NCBI RefSeq assembly: GCF_003858455.1
Contig: NZ_RQZF01000014.1
Coordinates: 1-57,200, forward strand
DNA length: 57,200 nt
Source: Schaalia canis
GTDB taxonomy: Bacteria; Actinomycetota; Actinomycetes; Actinomycetales; Actinomycetaceae
Direction: 5' to 3'
The position numbers and the translations under genes are program-made. The notes under the pieces are model-generated. The model saw only the letters and a program-made list of their open reading frames with translations. It had not been told where the DNA came from and did not search any database. The number at the start of each line of letters is the position of its first letter. Within the stretch, counting starts at the first letter, position 1. Positions 44,501 to 52,640 of this stretch are shown piece by piece.

Positions 44501-46196
44501 CGGGCGAAAATTCTTCAGGCTTCGAGTTTCCAGGCTTACCGACATCGCCACCAAAGTACTTATTAAAGCTTCCTGGAAGCCCAATCTTCAGAGTCTTGTC
44601 CAGCCAGTTGTTGCCCGCGTACACATCCTGGGTCTGGCGATCATTGGAGGTGAAGCCCTGGGCCGTGAAATCGGTGTAGGTATTTCTCAGGTTAAGAGCA
44701 CGCTCACCGTTGCTCACTTCACCGAAGTCCCGAACAATGTCGGCGGGGGTATGAACCAAGAAGGTATGTGCGACAGCGTAGGCTTTGTTTGCCGGCACGG
44801 CCTCGTTATTGGGGCGTACCGCCTTTGAGGGGTAGGTCCGCAGAGTGAAGTCAGCATTCTTCACTGTCAGCGTGACGGGAGTGCCGGGGCCGCCTGGCTG
44901 GGCGATTTGAAGGGCTCCCGAGTCACGTACAGAGTTTTCAACTGTGTTAAGGACAGTGTTGGAGTATTCACCGATCTTGCGACCGGGCATTCCATAGTAG
45001 GTTGCTGCCGAGGTGACGCGGCTACCGTACTTGTCCAGGTTCGCTTTGACCTGGTTGATCTGATCAGGCGTTAGACCGGGAATCTTGGGATCGGTCTTCT
45101 CGAAGATCTTCTCTGGGCGGAGGTCATCGTGAATAACAACGTCTCCGACGACGGGCATGGCCCCCTTACCGCCGACGGCTGCAGAGATCAGCAGGTTGTA
45201 ACGGGTAGCAAAACAGGCGCGATCTCGATCCCAGAAGCAGTTCTCAATTGCCGGACCGTAGGCATAGCCCAGACCATCTTTGGTTGACATAGAGTTCTTC
45301 GAAACGTCCCACTTCAGGGCTGCAGAAGCCGCAACCTCGGGCAGGGCCTCATCGGTGGGAACCTCGGCGATACCATCTGCAGTAGCGGTAAGGGACTTGA
45401 TAGCCAGGCGCTCACCGTGGTGGACAAGGTTGGATACTTTAGCGACAAGCTCCACCTTCAGAGCTGAGGTTTCGGTAGCACCAAGGTTACATAGCAGAGT
45501 CTGCTCCTGGAGCTGGTCACGGGAGTTTTCTGTGAGGGGAAGAGTGACATTCGCCGTGGGGTCAGCAGGAGTCAGGCTGGAGCCTGGTTGGCGACAGACG
45601 CCAGGCAACTGGGTGATGTAAAGACCCTTGGGGAAAACGACCTTCGCGGTGAAGTTATCTGCCGGCCCTACTTTGGAGCGGTATTCAAGGGTGTAGGTGA
45701 CTGTGTCGTTGACGCGGACGATGCCATTGGTGGCGCTGGAGTCATTACCAGCGGAGTCATCGACGGTGAAGTCAGGCTGCCCGTCGCCAGTGCGGTCGTC
45801 ATCGGGGGTGCCATCGGCTTTGATTTCCATATGAACACTGAGCTCGTTGGCAACAGCCGCATCAACCTTACGGAAGGGGCTGCGGTTTGTCGGAGCCGGG
45901 GCAGTGTCAGCGTTTTCGGCTGGGGTGGGGACAGCCTCTGGAGTGGAGGGTTCCGGCGTTGCGGGGGCAGTTGCAGGCGCATCGGATTCGCTTGACTCGG
46001 CTACGTTTGCCGCGCCTTCATCAGGGGCAACTGGCGCATTACCGCTGTTGACCTCAGTGATGTGAGCCTCTGATTGAGATGCCACATCGCCATCGTTAGC
46101 GAAGGCGAAAGTGTTGGTCCCAATCACTAATGTCACACACAGCGCGCCAACAAGGGCAGCACTGGGACGTATCTTTGTCGAAAGCCGACCGAACAT
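38502..46196 (-). CDS. Giant wall-anchored surface protein with SdrD_B and eight repeated cysteine-pair modules
   Basis: A 2564-residue secreted protein. Signal peptide (~1-34); Glu/Pro/Ala-rich linker (~35-110); a ~1100-residue N-terminal region of beta-sandwich-like segments with scattered Cys pairs; one SdrD_B-type domain (LGDRMWIDANGNGLYEDGEEP ... ~residues 1180-1300); a DUF11-like module (KKSDRPEAAAGDTVTYTFTATNSG); eight tandem modules of ~135 residues that open like SKTADP and close with C-x6/7-C-xTTH; then IPATG, a hydrophobic segment and RRRRQD. DUF11-type modules are common in long stalk-like adhesins. GGAAGAGAG precedes ATG 46196. It is probably an adhesin or stalk protein; the ligand is unknown. 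Confidence 0.9.
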   Translation of the reverse strand: MFGRLSTKIRPSAALVGALCVTLVIGTNTFAFANDGDVASQSEAHITEVNSGNAPVAPDEGAANVAESSESDAPATAPATPEPSTPEAVPTPAENADTAPAPTNRSPFRKVDAAVANELSVHMEIKADGTPDDDRTGDGQPDFTVDDSAGNDSSATNGIVRVNDTVTYTLEYRSKVGPADNFTAKVVFPKGLYITQLPGVCRQPGSSLTPADPTANVTLPLTENSRDQLQEQTLLCNLGATETSALKVELVAKVSNLVHHGERLAIKSLTATADGIAEVPTDEALPEVAASAALKWDVSKNSMSTKDGLGYAYGPAIENCFWDRDRACFATRYNLLISAAVGGKGAMPVVGDVVIHDDLRPEKIFEKTDPKIPGLTPDQINQVKANLDKYGSRVTSAATYYGMPGRKIGEYSNTVLNTVENSVRDSGALQIAQPGGPGTPVTLTVKNADFTLRTYPSKAVRPNNEAVPANKAYAVAHTFLVHTPADIVRDFGEVSNGERALNLRNTYTDFTAQGFTSNDRQTQDVYAGNNWLDKTLKIGLPGSFNKYFGGDVGKPGNSKPEEFSPGNGWVGEGLPGGGTFRSGDTGVAGTQDVVALIRGTAASPLYDFTGSTIVCDAWDNSKLHLKEKNWKGAVYDSREGIPTGFGRGVASNGKAVWFTGYNNVLLPSGRSTTDAIRADQVPELKVQYSATPGGNGTASTCGDDKGPWYDNPGDVPGNDQEKAARGVYTAVSRARAYFVSPPVVGLFSSIGNGYSVNIAFGFEVAPDLEPGTVIPNWASTKRVISTDKISYTMDQVLADDSAPWAESGFEPGTSLATGNSGTLGDRLIAADANVRINKQVRKGQSGDFGSTTPLVTGDDLVDYKITPSLTSGSIIAGIRKDVWIEDCLPGASAFVSASRTPDLVLPGSNPADIKRTACAPGDTYIRWVLPKAEANAVIDPIIVTTEVLRTVPNGVYVNNVEIWGEGDASPLAKRRSSAGISVGNKTGLQLAKIALTPVLQVNPADSTHRDVHRWKVAVTNVGSGNTQAVNDATVIDVLPAQGINGTRYTGDFTFTEMVPKSADSASWVIQYTSTPAADLNPDPQHASNLPGGSTVWCDADAGGQPVAGAAGACPATKSEVTGIRVTRPGALPANGSIEFEVAMTGVGNVPAEDYVNTVAASASNLTYAIGPLRRAETTIAASLGDRMWIDANGNGLYEDGEEPVAEAVVRLEGTDDLGNPVRRETRTETNGTYSFTGLRASNDAGYTITFIIPDKYKANNYEFTATQQGDDTTRDSDPAVDGVVAGVVLRAGENKTDIDAGIVAPAITLVKKSDRPEAAAGDTVTYTFTATNSGSAPLNNVTLAEKTFTNGHGHTIQLTTPITLDRQNTTATVSDAGATPTITALPGQQVVWTATYQIRAEDLEFGRTIDNVATVQGTSPDGTTVTAEDDEKVRPRGNPHYVVAKTAAVQGGAAGTELAPGTTITYTVTATNDSPLAVRNATVADDLTRVLDDTENPTNIAVTTQGAPTGYVLPDASFDAASHSIKWSGDLAPGQVVTITYSVVTKSATDHGGDRSVINTVSADSHPHGDCAPGADQCTTTHTIPAGSYHFSKTAEVQGKPQANGQVLSDDIITYTVTVAHASGDKVKGATVVDDLSKVLDDAVLVGTPIASAGQAQIDPADPKRLVWEGDLAIGASATITYKVQVNAAGDASLVNAVTNGGNNQGTCQTGATCETTHTVTPGRFTVAKTANPATGTQVLSNQEITYTLTLKHAGGDTVRNASITDSLVNVLGDKKARLKDGSLSATSGTPTYNEADKTITWTGNISHTAAEPVRVTYTVIVDAEGAQTLSNTVSVTGGNGQCESADACTTTHTVPKGQYTYSKTADPASGSVVKSDDTITYTIAVKHTGGDRVKNATITDNFSEVLKNATYLNDATVKSGNGTLEPVVNGVLKWTGDLAVGATEEITFSVRVDAEQGATLVNTLTSEDPDATRHSCDTTVGCQTTHTVEQGSFTYSKTADVANNAAVVSGDRITYTLTATHAGGDRVKDAFFTDDLTEILKHATPVGDPTVKGPGTARFLKDPNNDQKVTGVEWRGTLNDTTAREAVVTFTVEVDTDATVTLTNTLGSTDPRGTCVADGMCRTDHTVPEGSFVYSKVANVANSEKVYSGDALNYTINVRHTGGNRIKNATISDDFAALEEHLDVKRDEVTATFGTITWQGDTLIWTGDLDGKTAPSATITIPTTVNAQTGATLTNTVTSTHPRGGCDDTVGCQTTHSVPAGSFTFSKVANVPNNSKVYTEDVLTYTLKVAHHEGDRVLGASIKDELTSLLENATYNKDVAATSGTATVENGVLTWTGDLERGATATVTFSVTVKTEGPATLENNVATDDPRGSCDDTLGCHTTHEVPQGKFVYSKTALAPSGTTVKKGDTITYTLKVRHTDGDRILGAAIIDDLAKVLPYASYNDDAKTDMGVVEYKEGKLHWTGDLARKAEATITFSVKVTADQAASMVNTVATTPENAQRSNCDTAIGCETTHKLVASEKPSSKVKIPATGSIAQTLAGAAAILMGAGVISLAALRRRRQD
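38630..41895 (-). repeat. Eight ~400-bp repeated modules in the giant gene
   Basis: Module starts are recognisable by the encoded KTA/KVA motif preceded by GSF/GQY/GRF-type triplets, at roughly 41890, 41430, 41030, 40620, 40230, 39800, 39400 and 39020 on the minus strand. Each ends with two cysteines before TTH-type residues. DNA identity between modules is moderate, so they are not recent copies. Confidence 0.8.
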
Positions 46197-46538
46197 AGGC
46201 TCTCTTCCCCTCTTTCAGATGATGTGGGGACCCTGGCCGGATACGACATCTACTCAAGCTTGCGCAGGCGGTAGAACACTGCGGGAACCCCAAAGATCTT
46301 CAATATCCACAGTCATTCCTCATAGTACTTTCAGGATTCCTTAATTCACAGGGTGGATTTTCTCCCCAAAACAGCATCAATATTTTGACTACTACGACCA
46401 AATGGTCAAACTTCCGCAGAAGATGAGGGCAGACAGTCGGATGGATAGTAATTTTAAATTACATCTATCAGCCCCGGTTGAGGAATCTCACAGCTTCGCC
46501 TCAGGGTAAAGAGGGCCACTATCAGCTAGAGCCCCTCA
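46197..46538. promoter_or_regulatory. Upstream region of the giant gene with palindrome at 46396-46407
   Basis: About 340 bp without a gene. GACCA-AA-TGGTC (46396-46407) is a perfect 5-bp palindrome with an adjacent TTTGAC/GTCAAA pair, of the kind bound by TetR-type or similar dimeric regulators. It lies about 200 bp before the start of the giant gene. The promoter itself could not be pinned down. Confidence 0.35.
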
Positions 46539-46892
46539 TCAGTCCCGAAAACAGTCCGTCAAATCAGCGCGCTCCCCTGATGCCTGAATGCACCCCTGCG
46601 CAACAGCCTCGCTCCACGAGATCTGACCCACCACAAGCGACAGCCATGTCGACATGTCCATCTCCACCACCGCAGGCGGCGTTCCCCGACGATGGGTCGA
46701 GCCCTCAAGAATTTGCACGGCCCCTGCGGGCGGCACACGTACCTCAACCGACCGCCCAGGAAAACGCTCGGCAAACTCCTCCAAGGTAAAACGCACGGCC
46801 GTCAACAGCACCGCCCGCGTTACAGCCTCGGGCGCCTCCTGCCATGCCTGCAGAGCAGCCCGCCCCTTCTCAACAGAAATCCGTCGCGGCAT
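46539..46892 (-). CDS. Sterol-carrier (SCP2-like) family protein
   Basis: A 117-residue protein with an actinobacterial sterol-carrier-type fold: AVRFTLEEFAERFPGRSVEVRVPPAGAVQILEG, then VVEMDMSTWLSLVVGQISWSEAVAQGCIQASGERADL. Such domains bind a hydrophobic ligand in larger proteins; stand-alone members have no fixed role. Its ATG overlaps the RloB stop (TAATG), with AAAGGAG upstream, so it is translated from the same message as the ATPase-RloB pair. Confidence 0.85.
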   Translation of the reverse strand: MPRRISVEKGRAALQAWQEAPEAVTRAVLLTAVRFTLEEFAERFPGRSVEVRVPPAGAVQILEGSTHRRGTPPAVVEMDMSTWLSLVVGQISWSEAVAQGCIQASGERADLTDCFRD

Positions 46893-47485
46893 TACTCCTT
46901 TTCCCTTCCTGGCAACAATCGTTGAACAAGGTGCACCATTCCCGAGCCTGGAGAGGGGGGCATTTGCCCCTGCTCATGCACCTCAGCAGACGGCAGTTCA
47001 CACTGCACACAGGCCTGATGCATATTTTCGAAGGGGAAGTCTGTTGGTAGCGACTTCTCAGCGGGCTTTCGGCCCGTGATCTGCCCAAGATGTCTCTGCG
47101 CATCTGCCTGAGAGTGATAGGTCTTCACTCGTTCATAGTGGGCAATCAACCAGACCTCGAAACATGGGCGAGAGATAACCGGCACCCAGAGTTGATTCTT
47201 CCTGGTCCGTTTTTCACATCCACGAATCAGTGGCAACAGATCGCGACCATCCTCATCGACGACAATCCAGATCTCGGTATAGCCACTGAGATCATTGGCA
47301 TCGAGCTTGCGCAGGAGGGTCGAGGCTTCCCCAGGAAGAAACTGCACCGTAATGGAGAGTTTAGAGCCCTTCGCTTCACTTTTGAGGCGTGTGAGGTAGG
47401 TGCGTTCCGTTCGCTCACCATTCGTGACGATAAGGATTGCCGGGCGCAGAGAGCGTTTCTTCCGAGAGCGCGCCACGTTTATCAC
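46892..47485 (-). CDS. rloB: RloB-family protein (AbiL-type TOPRIM-like effector)
   Basis: About 197 residues. RloB family motifs: ILIVTNGERTERTYLTRL (acidic nuclease-like start), IWIVVDEDGRD (DxD-type acidic cluster), and PCFEVWLIAHYE, which matches the family's conserved FE-x-W-x3-H segment. RloB proteins are paired with RloA-type ATPases and resemble AbiLii, a phage abortive-infection component; nuclease action is inferred from the TOPRIM-like acidic residues. I place the start at GTG 47485, which overlaps the ATPase stop by 4 nt (GTGA). TTG 47494 and GTG 47476 are alternatives. A C-terminal Pro/Gly-rich tail precedes the stop. Confidence 0.85.
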   Translation of the reverse strand: MINVARSRKKRSLRPAILIVTNGERTERTYLTRLKSEAKGSKLSITVQFLPGEASTLLRKLDANDLSGYTEIWIVVDEDGRDLLPLIRGCEKRTRKNQLWVPVISRPCFEVWLIAHYERVKTYHSQADAQRHLGQITGRKPAEKSLPTDFPFENMHQACVQCELPSAEVHEQGQMPPSPGSGMVHLVQRLLPGREKE

Positions 47486-48816
47486 GCCCCACAAGGCTGG
47501 GTAAGAAAGTCGTAAAGGAGTGCGTCATCAATATTCGGCACCGCTCCGAATTGGCCAGCCATATAGCGACGCTCGCTATTGTTGCCCACGCGGTTGTCGA
47601 AGTCTGCCTGCGAGAAGAGTTCTGACAGTCCTGTAGCATCCTTCTCAACAAACCACACATTCTGGGGCGCAAGCAGCCGGGCAGGAGCGTTACCCAGCAG
47701 CGTGACGTCATGAGTGGTGAAAATGAGTTGAGCGCTCTTAAGATTCGTGCGCTTACTGACAAAGAGTTCCACAATGTAGCGCACGAGGCCAGGGTGCAGG
47801 CTGGCGTCAAGTTCATCAACGAGGAGCACGCCTCCTGAGCGCAGGATGGTGAGTGCATGCCAGACAATGGTGAGCCATGCGAGGGTGCCGGAACTTTCTG
47901 CACTGAGAGGGAGCTCAAAGGACTGACCATCTTTGCCGCGGTGGGTAAAGAATACTTTTTTGAACACTCTAAAACGAGCCTCAGGCTCATGGCCTAGGTG
48001 GCGGCCTGGAAACTGTTCCCGGGAGATCATTCTGAGCGCCACAACAAGAGACTCCCAGTCACTCTGCAAATTGCGGATATCAGGCCGGACGTCAATCTTC
48101 TCAATACCAAGGTCGCCCGCCTTAAGGACAGCCCGCACAAGATCTCTCTGCTCTTCGGGCGCTTTGACCATTTCCTCAAAAAGAGGCAGAAGCAGCTCAA
48201 CGTCTGCTGCTTCACGGAATGACACATGGCGAACACCCGTGTCACTTGCAAGGGCAGATGCAACAAGGGCGAGCATGCTGTGCTCATAACGACGGGCAAG
48301 GGCAAGGAAGAGGACTGTGGACGTCGTCAGTTTCAGCACCTCAGAGCTCGGCCCTTTCAGGCTCGGCCCTTTGGTGAAGGACATTTCCGCATCTTCACTC
48401 TCTTGGGTGCGTTCAAAGAGCATCCGGGCAGTTCCGCGAGGGTAGGCATACAGGCCCTCGAAACTCACGCCCCACTGACGCACTTCCACCCGATAGCGGT
48501 AGCGCACTTCCTCAGCAACAAAATCCACGTCATATGAGGTGCGTCGTTCTGACTCGTCAATGGCAGCGCAGGGCTGATACAGCACGGTCGTGGACTTCTC
48601 CGGCGCCCTGAGTGCGCGCGCCAGACTATCAATGGCCTGAATCAGGGTCGTTTTACCTGAGGCATTCGGGCCATAGATCGCCGCAATAGTCTCGACACAA
48701 TCCACCCAGGTTTGCCCTTCGCGGGGGATATTCGTCCTGAAGGAGCGCCGCGTGAGATCAAGGGTTGCTTCTTCTGCGAAGGAACGGAAACCGGAGACGC
48801 TAAATGACAGTAGCAT
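47482..48816 (-). CDS. rloA: AAA ATPase, RloA/AbiLi-like
   Basis: A 444-residue ATPase of the AAA_15/AAA_21 (SMC/RecF-like) group. It has an N-terminal strand and Walker A in AIYGPNASGKTTLIQAI (Lys55), an ABC-type signature-like SAESSGTLAWLTIVW, Walker B in GVLLVDELDASLHP and the switch His in IFTTHDVTLLG. The overlap with RloB makes this a two-gene RloAB/AbiL-like unit, a known type of phage-defence module in which the ATPase senses and the RloB partner acts. No clear ribosome site precedes ATG 48816. It lies between the purL terminator region and the sterol-carrier gene. Confidence 0.88.
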   Translation of the reverse strand: MLLSFSVSGFRSFAEEATLDLTRRSFRTNIPREGQTWVDCVETIAAIYGPNASGKTTLIQAIDSLARALRAPEKSTTVLYQPCAAIDESERRTSYDVDFVAEEVRYRYRVEVRQWGVSFEGLYAYPRGTARMLFERTQESEDAEMSFTKGPSLKGPSSEVLKLTTSTVLFLALARRYEHSMLALVASALASDTGVRHVSFREAADVELLLPLFEEMVKAPEEQRDLVRAVLKAGDLGIEKIDVRPDIRNLQSDWESLVVALRMISREQFPGRHLGHEPEARFRVFKKVFFTHRGKDGQSFELPLSAESSGTLAWLTIVWHALTILRSGGVLLVDELDASLHPGLVRYIVELFVSKRTNLKSAQLIFTTHDVTLLGNAPARLLAPQNVWFVEKDATGLSELFSQADFDNRVGNNSERRYMAGQFGAVPNIDDALLYDFLTQPCGA

Positions 48817-48917
48817 GCCATCATGCTATCAAGATAGGCTTGTATCAGGAATACTTTTCCGAAAATGCCCCTAACTCACACCTCATCCCTGCCTCGAAGT
48901 CTCCTCCCCATCAAAGG

Positions 48918-48951
48918 GCAGGGCCCGGAGGGGTACTCCTCCGGGCCCTGC
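48918..48951 (-). terminator. Terminator after purL
   Basis: Perfect 14-bp arms (48918-48931 and 48938-48951) with a 6-nt loop, 56 bp beyond the purL stop. On the minus strand CCTTTG follows, a short T-run. Confidence 0.85.
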
Positions 48952-49006
48952 TCAATCAGCCTCACTCAATCAGCACCACTCAGGGGTGATGTTGCATTCG
49001 GGGCAC

Positions 49007-51385
49007 TCAGAAACGCTCGCGTAGGGCGGCCTCCGATTGTGTGCGCAGCTCGTCAAGACCAACGATCCATCCAGCACCGTTACCCATATCGGAAAGCAGA
49101 TCAGCACCGACGACGGCCAGCATGTCACCACCGGTGGTACCGATTCGCACGGCGGGCACGCCCTCGGCCTCGGCAGCGGCATAAACGGCAGGCAGCGCCC
49201 CTTCGGGGACGGCTAGCAACGCACGCGCCTGAGTTTCAGTGAACAGCAGCGTGAAGTCGTCCAATTGGGCGCCTCGCACGGAGTTGGTTAGGTCGAAACT
49301 GCCACCAATACCAAAACGCAGGGAGGCATCAACGAGTGCTTGCAGGAGGCCACCATTAGAGAGGTCGTGTGCGGCGCGCACCAGAGGCAGGCCATCGGGG
49401 CCGTCGGTGGCGGACAGCGCTCGCACAACATTACCCAGGGAGACCTCGGCATTAAAGTTCACCACTGGGGGCATCCCGCCCAGGTGCTGGTGCACAATGC
49501 GCGCCCAGGCAGAGCCGTCGAGTTCGTCGCGGCTCTCACCCAGTAAGACCACGGCCAAACCTTCTTCGGTAAAGCCCGAGGGGTTTGCGCGGCGCACATC
49601 CTCCATAATGCCCAGCATGCCCACAACGGGCGTGGGGTTAATCGAGGAATCCGGCTGCCCCTTAACGGTGCCCGAGGAATTGTAGAGTGAGACATTACCG
49701 CCGGTGACGGGCACACCCAACTCGATACATCCGTCAGCCAGGCCGGTCATGGCCTGCACGAGCTGCCACATGGCATCGGTATCTTCAGGGTTGCCAAAGT
49801 TCAGGCAGTCAGTAATGGCAACGGGGGCTGCACCGACGATGGCCACATTGCGGTAGGACTCAGCTAGGGCCTGCTGAGCGCCACGGTAGGGATCAAGCTT
49901 GGTGTACCACCCGTTAGCGTCAGTAGAGATCGCCACGCCCAGGTTCGTGTCTTCATCCACGCGCACCACGCCAGCATCGTCGGGCTGAGCCAGGGCGGTG
50001 TTGCCCTGCACGTAGCGGTCGTACTGGTCGGTGATCCACGCCTTGGAGGCCTGGTTGACGTCGCTGAGGACTGCGGTAATCACCTCACTGAGTTCTTCAG
50101 GGGTTGTTGGGCGAGGCAAACGCTCGCTTGAATCCGCGTTGAGGGCATCCTGCCAGGTGGGGCGGGCGTAGGGGCGGTCATACACCGGGCCGTCGTGGGC
50201 GACGGTCTTAGGGTCAACATCGACGATACGGTGCCCGTAGTGGTCGATGGTCAGGCGGCCATTACCCGTGAGGTGGCCGATGACGGAGGCTTCGACATCC
50301 CACTTGTCGATAATGGCGAAGAAGGCCTCGCGGTCCTCGGGGGTGACGATCGCCATCATGCGCTCTTGAGATTCTGACATGAGGATTTCGCCGGCGGTCA
50401 GCGTGGGGTCACGCAGCAGCACATTTTCCAGATCAACGTGCATGCCGGAGTCGCCGTTAGAAGCGAGCTCAGAGGTTGCGCACGAGATTCCGGCTGCGCC
50501 GAGGTCCTGGATGCCCTGGACAACGCCTGCGGCGAAAAGTTCCAGGCAACACTCGATAAGGACCTTTTCCATGAAGGGGTCGCCCACCTGCACGGAGGGG
50601 CGCTTCGCGGGCATACCATCCTCGAAGGTTTCTGAGGCGAGGATGGAGGCACCGCCAATCCCATCACCACCGGTGCGCGCTCCAAAGAGGACGACGAGGT
50701 TGCCTTCACCGGTAGCGTTAGCTAGGTGAATGTCTTCGTGGCGAAGGGTGCCCACGCACAGGGCGTTAACCAGAGGGTTGCCCTGGTAGGAGGCGTCGAA
50801 CTCGGTCTCGCCACCAATATTGGGCAGACCCAGGCAGTTTCCGTAGCCGCCCACACCGGAAACGACGCCGTGAACAACGCGAGCGGTATCGGGGTGGTTG
50901 ACGTCGCCAAAACGTAGTTGGTCCATGACGGCAACAGGGCGCGCACCCATGGAGATAATGTCGCGGACGATGCCGCCCACGCCGGTTGCTGCGCCCTGGT
51001 AGGGCTCAACGAAGGAGGGGTGGTTGTGGGATTCAACCTTGAAGGTCACGGCCCAGCCTTGGCCGATGTCGACCACGCCGGCGTTTTGGCCCATGCCGAC
51101 GAGCAGGCGTGAGCGCATCTCGTCGGTGGTGCGCTTACCGAATTGTTCGATGAGGTGTTTCTTGGAGGACTTGTATGAGCAGTGCTCTGACCACATCACC
51201 GAGTACATGGCGAGCTCTGCGTTCGTGGGTCGGCGTCCCAGGATTTCGCAGATGGTGTCGTATTCGTCGGCTTTAAGGCCGAGTTCAGCCCAGGGCATCT
51301 CTTTGGTGGGAGTTGCTGCGGCGTCGGCGGTAGTGTCGGGGAGTTCGCGAGGATAGGTGGCGTTCGGGGTGACCTCGGCGGTCAT
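49007..51385 (-). CDS. purL: Phosphoribosylformylglycinamidine synthase subunit PurL
   Basis: Fourth step of purine synthesis: converts FGAR to FGAM using ammonia from PurQ, with PurS as third subunit. At 792 residues it is the small (Gram-positive type) PurL. Motifs: [53 protein letters not shown], and the second-half [16 protein letters not shown] 51385 has GGAG six bases upstream; ATG 51397 lacks a ribosome site. It is the last gene of the pur cluster, after a 182-bp gap that carries DnaA-box-like repeats. Confidence 0.97.
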   Translation of the reverse strand: MTAEVTPNATYPRELPDTTADAAATPTKEMPWAELGLKADEYDTICEILGRRPTNAELAMYSVMWSEHCSYKSSKKHLIEQFGKRTTDEMRSRLLVGMGQNAGVVDIGQGWAVTFKVESHNHPSFVEPYQGAATGVGGIVRDIISMGARPVAVMDQLRFGDVNHPDTARVVHGVVSGVGGYGNCLGLPNIGGETEFDASYQGNPLVNALCVGTLRHEDIHLANATGEGNLVVLFGARTGGDGIGGASILASETFEDGMPAKRPSVQVGDPFMEKVLIECCLELFAAGVVQGIQDLGAAGISCATSELASNGDSGMHVDLENVLLRDPTLTAGEILMSESQERMMAIVTPEDREAFFAIIDKWDVEASVIGHLTGNGRLTIDHYGHRIVDVDPKTVAHDGPVYDRPYARPTWQDALNADSSERLPRPTTPEELSEVITAVLSDVNQASKAWITDQYDRYVQGNTALAQPDDAGVVRVDEDTNLGVAISTDANGWYTKLDPYRGAQQALAESYRNVAIVGAAPVAITDCLNFGNPEDTDAMWQLVQAMTGLADGCIELGVPVTGGNVSLYNSSGTVKGQPDSSINPTPVVGMLGIMEDVRRANPSGFTEEGLAVVLLGESRDELDGSAWARIVHQHLGGMPPVVNFNAEVSLGNVVRALSATDGPDGLPLVRAAHDLSNGGLLQALVDASLRFGIGGSFDLTNSVRGAQLDDFTLLFTETQARALLAVPEGALPAVYAAAEAEGVPAVRIGTTGGDMLAVVGADLLSDMGNGAGWIVGLDELRTQSEAALRERF

Positions 51386-51444
51386 GTGTGGCTCCATTGT
51401 TGTTGTAGCGCGTCAAAATAACGGCGGGAGAACAGAAGAATCGG

Positions 51445-51523
51445 TTATCCACAGATTGTGTCCACAGGGATGTGGAAATCCTTGGGGATTGGCCTATTCA
51501 TGTGTGGATAGAACTGTGGATGA
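51445..51523. promoter_or_regulatory. Cluster of five DnaA-box-like 9-mers
   Basis: TTATCCACA at 51445-51453 is a perfect box. GTGTCCACA (51458-51466, plus), ATTTCCACA (51471-51479, minus), CTATCCACA (51503-51511, minus) and TCATCCACA (51515-51523, minus) each differ at one position. The first two face the last three. They lie in the purQ-purL gap. Confidence 0.7.
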
Positions 51524-51567
51524 CGGAGTGTGTGCAGCTCAGAGGCGCACACTATCGACGTTTCGGA

Positions 51568-52275
51568 CTAGCTCACCATGTCGCGCAGAAGGGAGGTGAA
51601 AATCCCCAGACCTTCCACGCCGCCATGCCCCTGCATTCCCTCAGCCCCAACAGCCAGCGGGCCAAAACCAGCCTCCACAGCATGTTCGGGGTGAGGCATC
51701 AGGCCCACCACATTGCCAGCAGCATTCGTAATGCCCGCAATATCATTGGCTGAACCATTGGGGTTGACATCAACGTAGCGGAACACTACGCGCCCTTCAC
51801 CTTCCAAGCGCTCAATGGTGTCAGGAGCAGCCTGGAAGCATCCTTCGCCATTCTTCAACGGCACAGTGATCTCATCCCCCACTGCGAAGGAGGCTGTCCA
51901 TGCGGTTGAGGCGTTCTCGACGCGGAGCTTCTGGTCGCGGCACAGGAACTTCTGATGGTCGTTACGGATCAGCGCGCCTTCAAGCAGGTGGGCCTCGCAC
52001 AGGATCTGGAAGCCATTGCAGATGCCCAGCACTGGCATTCCCTTACCGGCAGCCTCCACGACGGAACCCATCACGGGGGCGACAGCGGCAATAGCTCCGC
52101 AACGCAGGTAGTCACCGTAAGAGAATCCGCCGGGCAGGACCACCGCATCAACCTCGTGAAGGTCAGCGTCTTTATGCCACAGGGCAACGGGCTCACAGCC
52201 TGCCAGCCGCACAGCGCGAGCAGCATCCCGGTCATCAAGGGTACCGGGGAAGGTGACGACGCCAACTCGCGTCAC
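51568..52275 (-). CDS. purQ: Phosphoribosylformylglycinamidine synthase subunit PurQ
   Basis: Glutamine amidotransferase subunit that supplies ammonia to PurL. The 235-residue class I amidotransferase shows [20 protein letters not shown] (oxyanion region), the nucleophile Cys in [11 protein letters not shown], and the catalytic His/Glu near [12 protein letters not shown]. The start overlaps purS by 4 nt. Confidence 0.97.
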   Translation of the reverse strand: MTRVGVVTFPGTLDDRDAARAVRLAGCEPVALWHKDADLHEVDAVVLPGGFSYGDYLRCGAIAAVAPVMGSVVEAAGKGMPVLGICNGFQILCEAHLLEGALIRNDHQKFLCRDQKLRVENASTAWTASFAVGDEITVPLKNGEGCFQAAPDTIERLEGEGRVVFRYVDVNPNGSANDIAGITNAAGNVVGLMPHPEHAVEAGFGPLAVGAEGMQGHGGVEGLGIFTSLLRDMVS

Positions 52276-52541
52276 AGCGCACCCCCAGCGGCATCGGTGA
52301 GTTCTTCGACGCGAACAACATCTTCAATAATGGGGTTCGACAGTACTTCCTCGGCTGCGCGTCGCGCGTCAGCAAGGAGTTCATCGGTGACAGGGCCGTC
52401 CACCGTCAGATGAAAACATTTGCCTTGACGTACCGAGGTGAAGCTGGTGATTCCCAGCCTCGGTAGTGCTGAGCCAACGGCCTTCCCCTGGGGGTCCAGG
52501 ATTTCCGGCTTTGGCATCACTTCAACAATGATGTGCCCCAC
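52272..52541 (-). CDS. purS: Phosphoribosylformylglycinamidine synthase subunit PurS
   Basis: The 89-residue small subunit that bridges PurL and PurQ. It follows the family pattern: [27 protein letters not shown] at the start and [14 protein letters not shown] in the middle. A 4-nt overlap with purQ indicates coupling. Confidence 0.95.
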   Translation of the reverse strand: MGHIIVEVMPKPEILDPQGKAVGSALPRLGITSFTSVRQGKCFHLTVDGPVTDELLADARRAAEEVLSNPIIEDVVRVEELTDAAGGAL

Positions 52542-52640
52542 GGCGTCCTCCTTGCGTGAGCTGAGGGGTGTCCACGATCCCCTCTCTCGGTGAGTGCGGC
52601 CGGTTGACCGCTCCCCGTAGTGTTACCGGCTGATGTCCGG

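Noticed and set aside
51398-51567. Chromosomal replication origin
   Set aside because: DnaA-box-like repeats are present, but there is no dnaA, dnaN, rpmH or recF neighbour and no clear AT-rich unwinding element in the gap.
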